Shown one piece after another: positions 23,667-32,001 of a stretch of DNA of 56,216 nucleotides. The DNA comes from Streptomyces flavidovirens DSM 40150. GTDB taxonomy: Bacteria > Actinomycetota > Actinomycetes > Streptomycetales > Streptomycetaceae. Within the stretch, counting starts at the first letter, position 1. The number at the start of each line of letters is the position of its first letter. The position numbers were made by a program, and so were the translations under genes. A model generated the notes under the pieces. That model made no database searches, had not been told where the DNA came from, and saw only the letters and a list, made by a program, of their open reading frames with translations. The stretch spans positions 1-56,216 of the forward strand of contig NZ_AUBE01000034.1 of NCBI RefSeq assembly GCF_000429085.1. The letters run 5' to 3'.

Positions 23667-26600
23667 ATGTCTACTTCCTTCGCCGACCTCCAGACCGTGC
23701 TCGGGGGGCTGCCGCTCCGCGACGCCCACCGGCTCGGCCGCCGTCTCGACGGCGCCCGTCGCATCCGCAAGCCCGAGGCCCGCCAGGCCGTGCTGGACGA
23801 AATCGCCGCCGAGGCGGAGAAGTCCGCCGCCCGTCTGGCGCAGCGTGCTGCCCGGATGCCGGAGATCACGTATCCGGAGTCGCTGCCGGTCAGCCAGCGC
23901 AAGGACGACATCGCCGAGGCGATACGCGACCACCAGGTCGTGATCGTCGCGGGCGAGACCGGCTCCGGCAAGACGACGCAGATCCCCAAGATCTGCATGG
24001 AGCTGGGCCGCGGCGTGAAGGGCATGATCGGCCACACCCAGCCCCGCCGCATCGCCGCCCGCACCGTCGCCGAACGCATCGCGGACGAGCTGAAGACCCC
24101 GCTCGGCGAGGCGGTCGGCTGGAAGGTCCGGTTCACGGATCAGGTCAATCCGGACGCGACCTTCATCAAGCTCATGACGGACGGCATCCTGCTCGCCGAG
24201 ATCCAGACGGACCGCGAGCTGCGCGCGTACGACACGATCATCATCGACGAGGCCCACGAGCGGTCGCTGAACATCGACTTCCTCCTCGGCTACCTCGCCC
24301 AGTTGCTGCCCAAGCGCCCGGACCTCAAGGTCGTCATCACCTCCGCGACCATCGACCCCGAGCGCTTCTCCCGTCACTTCGGCGACGCGCCCATCGTCGA
24401 GGTCAGCGGCCGTACGTACCCCGTCGAGGTCCGGTACCGGCCCCTCCTCGAAGACGACAGCGACGACTCCGACCGGGATCAGATCACCGCTATCGCCGAC
24501 GCCGTGGACGAGCTCCAGGCCGAAGGCCCCGGCGACATCCTCGTCTTCCTCTCCGGCGAGCGCGAGATCCGCGACACCGCCGACGCGCTCAACAAGAAGA
24601 ACCTCCGGCACACCGAGGTCCTCCCCCTCTACGCCCGCCTCTCGCACGCCGAACAGCACCGCGTCTTCCAGCGCCACACCGGCCGGCGGATCGTCCTCGC
24701 CACCAACGTCGCGGAGACCTCCCTCACCGTCCCCGGCATCAAGTACGTGATCGACCCAGGCACCGCCCGCATCTCCCGCTACAGCCACCGCACCAAGGTC
24801 CAGCGCCTGCCGATCGAGCGGATCAGCCAGGCCAGCGCCAACCAGCGCAAGGGCCGTTGCGGCCGTACGTCCGACGGCATCTGCATCCGGCTGTACGCCG
24901 AGGACGACTTCCTCACCCGGCCCGAGTTCACCGACGCCGAGATCCTGCGTACGAACCTCGCCTCCGTCATCCTCCAGATGACCGCCGCCGGCCTCGGCGA
25001 CATCGAGAAGTTCCCGTTCATCGACCCGCCGGACCACCGCAACATCCGTGACGGTGTCCAGCTCCTCCAGGAGCTCGGCGCGCTGGACCCGTCCGAGAAG
25101 GACCCCAAGAAGCGGCTCACCGAGCAGGGGCGCAAGCTCGCCCAGCTTCCCGTCGACCCGCGCCTCGCCCGCATGGTCCTTGAGGCCGACCGCAACGGTT
25201 GCGTGCGCGAAGTCATGGTGATCGCCTCCGCGCTCTCCATCCAGGACCCGCGCGAGCGCCCGTCGGACAAGCAGCAGCAGGCGGACCAGCAGCACGCCCG
25301 CTTCAAGGACGAGACGTCCGACTTCCTCGCGTTCCTCAACCTCTGGCGGTACGTCCGCGAGCAGCAGAAGGAGCGCGGCTCCTCCAGCTTCCGCCGGATG
25401 TGCAAGTCGGAGTACCTCAACTTCCTGCGCATTCGCGAATGGCAGGACATCTACACCCAGCTCAGGTCCGTCGCCAAGCAGATGGGCATACATGTCAACG
25501 AGGACGACGCGCCCGAGCTGTCCGTGCACCAGTCGCTTCTCGCCGGACTCCTCTCCCACATCGGGCTGAAGGACACCGAGAAGAACGAGTACCTCGGCGC
25601 CCGCAGCGCCAAGTTCGCGATCTTCCCCGGCTCGGCGCTGTTCAAGAAGCAGCCCCGCTTCATCATGTCCGCCGAGCTGGTCGAAACGTCACGCCTGTGG
25701 GCACGGGTCAACGCGAAGATCGAGCCCGAGTGGATCGAGCCGCTCGCCCAGCACCTCCTCAAGCGCACGTACAGCGAGCCGCACTGGGAGAAGGACCAGG
25801 CGGCCGTCATGGCGTACGAGAGGGTCACGCTGTACGGCGTCCCGATCGTCGCCCAGCGCAAGGTCAACTACGGCCGGATCGATCCGGAGACCAGCCGCGA
25901 TCTTTTCATTCGCAACGCACTGGTCGAGGGCGACTGGCGTACGCACCACAAGTTCTACGCCGACAACCGCAAGCTCCTCACCGAGGTCGAGGAGCTGGAG
26001 CACCGCGCCCGCCGCCGCGACATCCTCGTGGACGACGAGACGCTCTTCGACTTCTACGACCGGCGCATCCCCGAACATGTCGTCTCCGGCGCGCACTTCG
26101 ACTCGTGGTGGAAGCACAAAAAGCGCGAAGAGCCCGAACTTCTCGATTTCGAGCGCGAGATGCTCATCAACGAGAAGGCCGGGGCCGTCACGAAGGACGA
26201 CTACCCGGACTCCTGGCGACAGGGGAAGCTCAAGTTCCGGGTGACGTACCAATTCGAGCCCGGCGCGGACGCGGACGGCGTGACCGTCCACATCCCGCTC
26301 CAGGTCCTCAACCAGGTCACTTCCGAGGGCTTCGACTGGCAGATCCCCGGCCTGCGGGAAGAAGTGGTCACCGAGCTGATCCGCTCCCTCCCCAAGCCGA
26401 TCCGCCGGCATTACGTCCCGGCGCCGGACTACGCCCGCAAGTTCCTGGAGCGGGCCGTGCCGTTGCAGGAGCCGCTGCCGCTCACGCTCGCGCGCGAGCT
26501 GAAGCGGATGGTCGGCGTCCCGGTCGAGGCCGACGACTTCGATCTCTCCCGCGTACCCGATCACTTGAAGATCACGTTCCGGATCGTCGACGAGCGTCGC

Positions 26601-27587
26601 AAGAACCTCGCCGAGGACAAGGACCTGGAGGCCCTGCGGCTGAAGCTGCGCCCCAAGGCCCGCCAGGCGCTCTCCAAGGCCGCCGCCGCCACCGCGGGCC
26701 CGACGGGCGAGTCGGTCGAACGTACGGGTCTCACGGACTGGACCATCGGCACGCTCAGCCGCGTCTTCGAGACGAGGAGAGCCGGACAGCCTGTGCGGGC
26801 CTACCCCGCCCTCGTCGACCAGGGCGAGAGCGTCGCCGTACGGCTCTTCGACACCGAGGCGGAGCAGCAGCAGGAGATGTGGCGCGGCACGCGCCGGCTC
26901 ATCCTGCTCAACATCCCGGTCAATCCGGCGAAGTTCGCCTCGGACAAGCTCAGCAATCAGCAGAAACTGGCCCTTTCCCGCAATCCGCACGGCTCGATCC
27001 AGGCGCTCTTCGACGACTGCGCCACCGCTGCCGCCGACAAGCTCATCGCGGACCACGGCGGCCCGGCCTGGGACGAGGAATCGTTCCGCAAGCTGTACGA
27101 CAAGGTCCGCGCCGACCTCGTGGACGCGACCGTACGCACGGTGAACCAGGTCCAGCAGATCCTGGCCGCCTGGCAGGCCTGTGAACGCCGCCTGAAGGCC
27201 ACCAACAGCCTGACCCTGGTCAACAACGTCGCCGACGTACGCGACCAGCTGGCGGCCCTTGTGCCGACCGGGTTCGTCACGAAGACGGGGCTCCGCCGGC
27301 TGCCCGATCTGATGCGCTATCTGGTCGCGGTCGACCGCAGGCTCCAGCAGATGCCGACGGCCGTCCAGCGCGACACCACGCGCATGGAGAAGGTCCACGA
27401 GATGCAGGACGAGTACGCCTGGCTGCTGGAGCAGCTCCCGAAGGGCAGACCCGTGCCGCAGGAGGTTCTGGACATCCGCTGGATGATCGAGGAGCTGCGG
27501 GTGAGCTACTTCGCGCATGCCCTCGGGACGCCCCAGCCGGTCTCGGACAAGCGGATCGTGAAGGCGATCGACGCCGCGGCGCCGTAA
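23667..27587 (+). CDS. hrpA: ATP-dependent RNA helicase HrpA
   Basis: 1306 residues, full length for bacterial HrpA. DEAH-box motifs: GETGSGKTT (96-104), TQPRRIAA, DEAH (194-197), SAT (226-228), NVAETSLT and QRKGRCGR. These are followed by HA2, OB-fold and the long C-terminal DUF3418 region. Family role: 3'-5' RNA translocation; in E. coli HrpA rescues stalled or collided ribosomes. It stands alone with a weak ribosome-binding site before the ATG and is followed by tRNA-Asp. Confidence 0.95.
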   Translation: MSTSFADLQTVLGGLPLRDAHRLGRRLDGARRIRKPEARQAVLDEIAAEAEKSAARLAQRAARMPEITYPESLPVSQRKDDIAEAIRDHQVVIVAGETGSGKTTQIPKICMELGRGVKGMIGHTQPRRIAARTVAERIADELKTPLGEAVGWKVRFTDQVNPDATFIKLMTDGILLAEIQTDRELRAYDTIIIDEAHERSLNIDFLLGYLAQLLPKRPDLKVVITSATIDPERFSRHFGDAPIVEVSGRTYPVEVRYRPLLEDDSDDSDRDQITAIADAVDELQAEGPGDILVFLSGEREIRDTADALNKKNLRHTEVLPLYARLSHAEQHRVFQRHTGRRIVLATNVAETSLTVPGIKYVIDPGTARISRYSHRTKVQRLPIERISQASANQRKGRCGRTSDGICIRLYAEDDFLTRPEFTDAEILRTNLASVILQMTAAGLGDIEKFPFIDPPDHRNIRDGVQLLQELGALDPSEKDPKKRLTEQGRKLAQLPVDPRLARMVLEADRNGCVREVMVIASALSIQDPRERPSDKQQQADQQHARFKDETSDFLAFLNLWRYVREQQKERGSSSFRRMCKSEYLNFLRIREWQDIYTQLRSVAKQMGIHVNEDDAPELSVHQSLLAGLLSHIGLKDTEKNEYLGARSAKFAIFPGSALFKKQPRFIMSAELVETSRLWARVNAKIEPEWIEPLAQHLLKRTYSEPHWEKDQAAVMAYERVTLYGVPIVAQRKVNYGRIDPETSRDLFIRNALVEGDWRTHHKFYADNRKLLTEVEELEHRARRRDILVDDETLFDFYDRRIPEHVVSGAHFDSWWKHKKREEPELLDFEREMLINEKAGAVTKDDYPDSWRQGKLKFRVTYQFEPGADADGVTVHIPLQVLNQVTSEGFDWQIPGLREEVVTELIRSLPKPIRRHYVPAPDYARKFLERAVPLQEPLPLTLARELKRMVGVPVEADDFDLSRVPDHLKITFRIVDERRKNLAEDKDLEALRLKLRPKARQALSKAAAATAGPTGESVERTGLTDWTIGTLSRVFETRRAGQPVRAYPALVDQGESVAVRLFDTEAEQQQEMWRGTRRLILLNIPVNPAKFASDKLSNQQKLALSRNPHGSIQALFDDCATAAADKLIADHGGPAWDEESFRKLYDKVRADLVDATVRTVNQVQQILAAWQACERRLKATNSLTLVNNVADVRDQLAALVPTGFVTKTGLRRLPDLMRYLVAVDRRLQQMPTAVQRDTTRMEKVHEMQDEYAWLLEQLPKGRPVPQEVLDIRWMIEELRVSYFAHALGTPQPVSDKRIVKAIDAAAP

Positions 27588-27634
27588 CTCCTCCGTCGCC
27601 TTGAGTGAGTTCGCCCGCACCCCCTGACCTGCTG

Positions 27635-27640
27635 TACAGT
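27635..27640 (+). promoter_or_regulatory. -10 box of tRNA-Asp copy 2
   Basis: TACAGT, about 40 nt upstream of the tRNA; the -35 region is not clear. Confidence 0.35.
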
Positions 27641-27680
27641 CTGTCTTCGCAGCGCCACGCAGTACGGCGAAGCGAATCAA

Positions 27681-27755
27681 GGTCCTGTGGAGCAGTTTGG
27701 AGTGCTCGCCACCCTGTCAAGGTGGAGGCCGCGGGTTCAAATCCCGTCAGGACCG
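27681..27755 (+). tRNA. tRNA-Asp (GTC), copy 2
   Basis: Identical 75-nt sequence to the gene at 20226, but with its own upstream -10 box and its own terminator. No encoded CCA. Confidence 0.95.
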
Positions 27756-27772
27756 CACGATACGAAGTAACA

Positions 27773-27804
27773 GAAGGCCCGGATCCGCAAGGATCCGGGC
27801 CTTC
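27773..27804 (+). terminator. Intrinsic terminator after tRNA-Asp copy 2
   Basis: A 14-bp perfect stem GAAGGCCCGGATCC with a GCAA tetraloop, followed by TTG. Confidence 0.85.
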
Positions 27805-27881
27805 TTGCGTCTTGACTGGGTCATCTGCCACCGGTACCCAGACATCAGGGCATCGGGGGGCCCGCACCGGGGAGGTGACGC

Positions 27882-28157
27882 ATGGCGGCATCAACGGCCA
27901 GGCACGAGACGCGTGCACTGCTGCGTGCCCATCTGGCGGCCTCGACGGGCTATCGCCACGTCACGAGGCACTGCCCCATCTGCCATCGGCTCCTGCGGCT
28001 CGCCATGGAGCCGGAGCCGGCGAAGCCGGTCAAGGCGGCGAGGACCGCGGAGGACACCACGGCCGACCAGTCCAGCGCGGGCAGCGCGGTCGGTGTGGTC
28101 GGCGAGGCCGCCGCCGGCGTGGAGAACGTCGAGGTCACCGACCCCCCGGCCTCGTGA
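27882..28157 (+). CDS. DUF6274 family protein
   Basis: 91 residues, ATG at 27882 with GGGGAGG about 6 nt upstream. The conserved part is the first about 45 residues: ARHETRALLRAHL, then HCPICHRLLRLAME, whose CPIC and nearby His residues suggest a small metal-binding knuckle (inference). The second half is low-complexity Ala/Val/Glu. DUF6274 genes sit beside bldC in streptomycetes as I recall, and here bldC converges from the other side. Function unknown. Confidence 0.8.
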   Translation: MAASTARHETRALLRAHLAASTGYRHVTRHCPICHRLLRLAMEPEPAKPVKAARTAEDTTADQSSAGSAVGVVGEAAAGVENVEVTDPPAS

Positions 28158-28537
28158 GGCCCCTATCGCTGGTGGGGCCTGGATTTAACAAGAGTTGAGC
28201 CCTGTGACGGGTGTCACCGCACGAGTTTTGGAAACCAGCGCGCTTACACCCTCCCTACAACGGGCCAATTTAATATGTGCAATTGCACCCCTCCGCAGGG
28301 GCCTCCGGAAGCCTCCCCGGAAGTCGGCGGACCGCAGGTCAGAGCGGTCTACGCGCCCTCTTCGCGGGCATAAAAAAGATCGCGCTGGACCCGGCGGAGT
28401 CCAGCGCGATCGACGACGCACCCGTCTTGCATGGATGTGGCGCCTGTTGGGGCAGACGCCTGTCGTGTGGTGCTCAGGTGGGCGGCCGGGTTGGGGGACC
28501 CGGAGGAATGCCCGGTAAAACGGGGTTATGCGGTTGT
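28158..28537. other. Convergent intergenic region, DUF6274/bldC
   Basis: 380 bp. The only structure I can support is the bldC terminator at 28372-28411. It includes a relatively A/T-rich patch (about 28255-28275, with ATTTAATATGTGCAATT). No ORF with a ribosome-binding site. Confidence 0.55.
28372..28411 (-). terminator. Intrinsic terminator of bldC
   Basis: A 13-bp perfect stem GATCGCGCTGGAC with an 8-nt loop; on the minus strand it is followed by TTTTTT. About 130 nt past the bldC stop. Confidence 0.9.
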
Positions 28538-28744
28538 TCAGGCCTCGCTGCGCTGCTGCGGAATGCCCGCAAGCAGTGCGCGGACCTCAGCCTCGCGGTA
28601 ACGCCTGTGTCCACCAAGCGTGCGGATGGACGTGAGCTTGCCTGCCTTGGCCCAGCGCGTAACCGTCTTCGGGTCCACACGGAACATCGTGGCAACCTCA
28701 GCGGGGGTCAGCAGCGGCTCGGCGTCAGGGGTGCGAGCGGTCAT
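28538..28744 (-). CDS. bldC: Developmental regulator BldC
   Basis: 68 residues; matches BldC essentially throughout: LLTPAEVATMFRVDPKTVTRWAKAGKLTSIRTLGGHRRYREAEV. It is a MerR-type winged helix-turn-helix without a dimerisation helix. Known for the family: BldC binds head-to-tail on direct repeats and holds Streptomyces in vegetative growth. ATG start with GAGGAGG 5-6 nt upstream. An inverted repeat in the leader and a BldD-like palindrome about 240 bp upstream suggest developmental control. Confidence 0.98.
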   Translation of the reverse strand: MTARTPDAEPLLTPAEVATMFRVDPKTVTRWAKAGKLTSIRTLGGHRRYREAEVRALLAGIPQQRSEA

Positions 28745-28760
28745 GAGCGGCCTCCTCGGG

Positions 28761-28782
28761 AGAACCGAACCATCACGGTTCT
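28761..28782 (-). promoter_or_regulatory. Inverted repeat in the bldC leader
   Basis: AGAACCG and CGGTTCT, 8 nt apart, lying 17 to 38 nt before the bldC ATG and directly next to its ribosome-binding site. It could be an operator or an mRNA hairpin. Confidence 0.4.
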
Positions 28783-28983
28783 TTCCTCTAAATTCTGCAC
28801 CTTGACCCGCGTTGCCCGAAATGGTGGACGCGGGCCGAGTCGGTTATAGGACGAACGGCTTGTCCTCGGCACTACAACTACACCATCCGTCCAGCCACGT
28901 CGGCCAAACCGATGGAATTGCCCTCCCAGGTGTTCATCAGCGACGAAGCCGATGGACCATGCCATAGCGGACAGTCACGTCAC

Positions 28984-29000
28984 AGTGACGATCAGTCACA
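28984..29000. promoter_or_regulatory. Candidate BldD box upstream of bldC
   Basis: TGAC-GATCA-GTCA within AGTGACGATCAGTCACA fits the BldD half-site layout TNAC-5-GTNA. An overlapping palindrome GTCACAGTGAC precedes it (about 28979-28989). Known: bldC is among reported BldD targets. The remaining about 470 bp between bldC and the next gene show no ORF. Confidence 0.5.
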
Positions 29001-29215
29001 GAGCGATCAGGAGCCACCAGACCCCCCATAGTGCGCAATACCGAGCCATTCCGCCCTTACATGGACGGAAGGAGCCCTCGCCGGACTCCTTGTCCTATTT
29101 TGGCATGAGGATGGGCGATGGGCGCAAGAGCCCGCTTAGTGCTGTCCGTCACCCTTGAGGCAAAGGCCCGGATCGGGACCTACGTCCCGGCCGCCCGGAG
29201 GCGACCCGAATGCTG

Positions 29216-30067
29216 TCAGTTCGCGAACTGGCGCTCGCGCACCACCCGCCACCGCTCCGTGAGCCGTCCGTACGCCTCACCGGCCGCCGCGCCGTCCCCG
29301 GCCCGCAGCGCCGCGATCCCCTCGGCCACGTCCGCCGCGGAGAGATCCCCGGCCAGATGCTCCTCGGGGAGTACGTGCGCCAGGCCGCCGTAATCGAGCT
29401 CGACCAGCGACCGGGGGTGGAACTCCTCCAGCCAGCGCCCCACGTCCACCAGGCCGTCGACCAGCGGCCCCCCGGCCTCCGCGTCGAGATGCTCCCGCAG
29501 CACCTTCAGGGCCCGCGCCACCCGCCGCCGCGCCTGGGCCATCGGCGTCCGGTAGCGCAGTACGGGCGTCGTCTCGCCCTCCGCCTTCGCGTACTCCCGC
29601 TCCTCACCCGAGAAGAGCGCGAACCAGCGCACCGGCACGTGCCACGCCGAGCTCCTGATCCACGGACGCGCGTCCGGGTTGCGCTCCAGCCAGCGCTCGA
29701 AGTCCGCGGCCGCCTGCCGGCGCACCAGCGGCGGCAGCGCCGCGTCCAGCAGCGGCTCCGGGAAGAGGTCGGGCAGCTCCTCCAGCGCCAGCCAGCCGCG
29801 CAGCCTCGTCCGCCAGGGACAGACGCACACGACTCCGTCCACCTCGGTCACGAACGCGTCACCGCTCTCGTGCACCGGCACCGGGACGGGCGGAATGGGC
29901 AGCAAGTCCACCAGGGACCGCCTCAGTTCGTCCTGGGCCGTGGGGAGCCGCTCGCGCTTCGCGTACCGCGCCCAATGGCCGCGTTCGGGCTCGGGGAAGG
30001 CCGCCAGCGGTTCGTACACCCGCAAATAGGAGACGTACGGGACGATCACCGAGGACTCCTGGGCCAC
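29216..30067 (-). CDS. Conserved hypothetical protein (SCO4090-like)
   Basis: 283 residues, GTG at 30067 with GAGGAG 6 nt upstream. Soluble, no signal peptide or membrane segment. Recognisable blocks: VIVPYVSYLRVYEPLAAF at the start, VCVCPWRTRLRGWLALEEL, then a helical C-terminal half (RRRVARALKVLREHLDAE). I do not recognise a catalytic motif. From gene order it corresponds to the protein between bldC and vdh in S. coelicolor. It is divergent from valine dehydrogenase. Confidence 0.75.
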   Translation of the reverse strand: MAQESSVIVPYVSYLRVYEPLAAFPEPERGHWARYAKRERLPTAQDELRRSLVDLLPIPPVPVPVHESGDAFVTEVDGVVCVCPWRTRLRGWLALEELPDLFPEPLLDAALPPLVRRQAAADFERWLERNPDARPWIRSSAWHVPVRWFALFSGEEREYAKAEGETTPVLRYRTPMAQARRRVARALKVLREHLDAEAGGPLVDGLVDVGRWLEEFHPRSLVELDYGGLAHVLPEEHLAGDLSAADVAEGIAALRAGDGAAAGEAYGRLTERWRVVRERQFAN

Positions 30068-30083
30068 GCCTGCTCCTCACTCG

Positions 30084-30111
30084 GACCGGAAATGAGCGAC
30101 CGGAAATAAGC
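30084..30111. repeat. Two 14-bp tandem repeats in the vdh upstream region
   Basis: GACCGGAAATGAGC is followed directly by GACCGGAAATAAGC. A weaker third copy (AACCGGAGAGAAAT) lies about 20 bp on. Positioned in the divergent gap upstream of both neighbours, so a possible regulator site. Confidence 0.6.
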
Positions 30112-30278
30112 TCAAAGAACGAAAGGAAACCGGAGAGAAATCGTCCCACGGCTACTCCGCCAGGGGGTGATCCTCAGCACTGCCGCCCGCCCGCGGCTCC
30201 CCAGGTCTTACTCTCTTGCCCATCGGCCCTCCCCACCCGCAGGAGGGCGAAGCCGCCTCGCACTTGGGAGTCACCACC

Positions 30279-31361
30279 GTGACCGACGCAACCGACGGCG
30301 TCCTGCACACCCTGTTCCGATCGGAACAGGGCGGCCACGAGCAAGTCGTGCTGTGCCAGGACCGCGCCTCAGGCCTCAAGGCCGTCATCGCCATCCACTC
30401 CACCGCCCTGGGCCCGGCCCTCGGCGGCACGCGCTTCTACCCGTACGCGACCGAGGAAGAGGCCGTCGCCGACGCCCTGAACCTCGCGCGCGGCATGTCG
30501 TACAAGAACGCCATGGCCGGACTTGACCACGGCGGCGGCAAGGCCGTGATCATCGGTGACCCGGAGACGCTCAAGAGCGAGGAACTGCTGCTCGCGTACG
30601 GCCGGTTCGTAAACTCCCTCGGCGGCCGTTACGTGACCGCCTGCGACGTCGGTACGTACGTCGCCGACATGGACGTCGTCGCCCGCGAGACCCGCTGGGC
30701 CACCGGCCGCTCCCCCGAGAACGGCGGTGCCGGCGACTCCTCCGTGCTGACCGCGTTCGGCGTCTTCCAGGGCATGCGGGCCTCGGCCCAGCACCTGTGG
30801 GGCGACCCGACGCTGCGCGGCCGCAAGGTCGGCGTCGCGGGCGTCGGCAAGGTCGGCCACCACCTCGTCGAGCACCTCCTGGCGGACGGCGCCGAGGTCG
30901 TGATCACCGACGTACGGGAGGAGTCGGTACGCCGCGTCACCGAGCGTCACCCGCAGGTCACTGTCGCCGCGGACACCGAGGCGCTGATCCGCGTCGAGGG
31001 TCTCGACATCTACGCCCCGTGCGCGCTCGGCGGCGCGCTGAACGACGCCAGCGTCCCGGTGCTCACGGCGAAGGTCGTGTGCGGCGCGGCCAACAACCAG
31101 CTCGACCACCCCGGCGTCGAGAAGGACCTCGCGGACCGCGGGATCCTCTACGCGCCCGACTACGTGGTGAACGCCGGTGGCGTGATCCAGGTCGCCGACG
31201 AACTGCACGGCTTCGACTTCGACCGGTGCAAGGTGAAGGCCGCGAAGATCTTCGACACCACGCTGGCGATATTCGCACGTGCGAAGGCGGACGGCATTCC
31301 GCCGGCCGCGGCGGCCGACAGGATCGCCGAGCAGAGGATGGCCGAGGCGCGCCGGAGCTGA
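30279..31361 (+). CDS. vdh: Valine (branched-chain amino acid) dehydrogenase
   Basis: 360 residues, GTG with GGGAG 9 nt upstream. Glu/Leu/Phe/Val dehydrogenase fold: AIHSTALGPALGGTR, the active-site segment MSYKNAMAGLDHGGGKAVI (catalytic Lys), the NAD-binding GVAGVGKVGHHLVEHL and CGAANNQL. Overall it agrees with Streptomyces Vdh. Reaction: NAD-dependent oxidative deamination of valine, leucine and isoleucine to 2-oxo acids, feeding acyl-CoA precursors. Transcribed alone, divergent from the hypothetical gene; a 14-bp tandem repeat lies upstream. Confidence 0.95.
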   Translation: MTDATDGVLHTLFRSEQGGHEQVVLCQDRASGLKAVIAIHSTALGPALGGTRFYPYATEEEAVADALNLARGMSYKNAMAGLDHGGGKAVIIGDPETLKSEELLLAYGRFVNSLGGRYVTACDVGTYVADMDVVARETRWATGRSPENGGAGDSSVLTAFGVFQGMRASAQHLWGDPTLRGRKVGVAGVGKVGHHLVEHLLADGAEVVITDVREESVRRVTERHPQVTVAADTEALIRVEGLDIYAPCALGGALNDASVPVLTAKVVCGAANNQLDHPGVEKDLADRGILYAPDYVVNAGGVIQVADELHGFDFDRCKVKAAKIFDTTLAIFARAKADGIPPAAAADRIAEQRMAEARRS

Positions 31362-31661
31362 CCCGCGGGGAGGGCCGGCCCGCCGTTCGGTGGGGCATGA
31401 AGAGACATGACGAGACATGACTCACCCCCGTCGGCGGGTCGACCCTCAAGAAGAGGTTAAAATCGCAGTTGACCAGCGAGGACGGGGCTCCTCGCGGGTT
31501 CTGTGCCGAGGCGTTGCATGCGGGCGGCGTACCGTATGGCCGCGGAAGCAGGTACCGTTGATGCCCTACGGACCGGTCTCTCCGAGGGGAGTCCGTTCCG
31601 AACCATGAACGCGTGTCAAGACTCTGGGGCCGTCGAGCCCCGTCACCGAGGGGGTCGAGCC
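31362..31661. other. 300-bp leader region before DUF3073
   Basis: Contains a tandem GAGACATGAC pair near 31396, two TACCGT boxes that could serve as -10 elements, and a small GGGGC/GCCCC hairpin just before the ribosome-binding site of DUF3073. No convincing ORF. Confidence 0.45.
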
Positions 31662-31916
31662 ATGGGGCGCGGCCGGGCAAAGGCCAAGCAGACTAAGGTC
31701 GCCCGCCAGCTGAAGTACAGCAGCGGCGGGACTGACCTGTCGCGTCTGGCCAACGAGCTGGGCGCTTCGACGACTTCGCAACAGCCGCCTAATGGCGAGC
31801 CGTTCGAGGACGACGACGAGGAAGACGACCCGTACGCACAGTACGCGGCTCAGTACAACGATGACGGGGACGAGGACGAGGAGTCCGGTCCTTCGGCCCA
31901 TCGTCGCGGCGCTTGA
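31662..31916 (+). CDS. DUF3073 family protein
   Basis: 84 residues, ATG with GAGGGGG 6 nt upstream. A basic N-terminus (MGRGRAKAKQTKVARQLKY) is followed by a Ser/Gly segment and a strongly acidic tail (FEDDDEEDDPYAQYAAQYNDDGDEDEE). This charge-split layout is the DUF3073 pattern, confined to Actinobacteria. The basic head suggests nucleic-acid contact (inference). Function unknown. Confidence 0.92.
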   Translation: MGRGRAKAKQTKVARQLKYSSGGTDLSRLANELGASTTSQQPPNGEPFEDDDEEDDPYAQYAAQYNDDGDEDEESGPSAHRRGA

Positions 31917-31950
31917 CGTCCGTACACCTCGAACAGGCATCACACACTTG

Positions 31951-31983
31951 ACCCGGTCCTGGGCCTCGGCCCCGGACCGGGTT
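31951..31983. terminator. Shared terminator hairpin between DUF3073 and purM
   Basis: A long G/C-rich inverted repeat, ACCCGGTCC with an inner GGGCC/GGCCC stem, lying between two converging genes; usable in both directions. Confidence 0.75.
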
Positions 31984-32001
31984 CTGTGCTGCCTCGGGTG
32001 A

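Noticed and set aside
31417..31608. Small ORF upstream of DUF3073
   Set aside because: No ribosome-binding site and no typical codon bias; more likely leader sequence.
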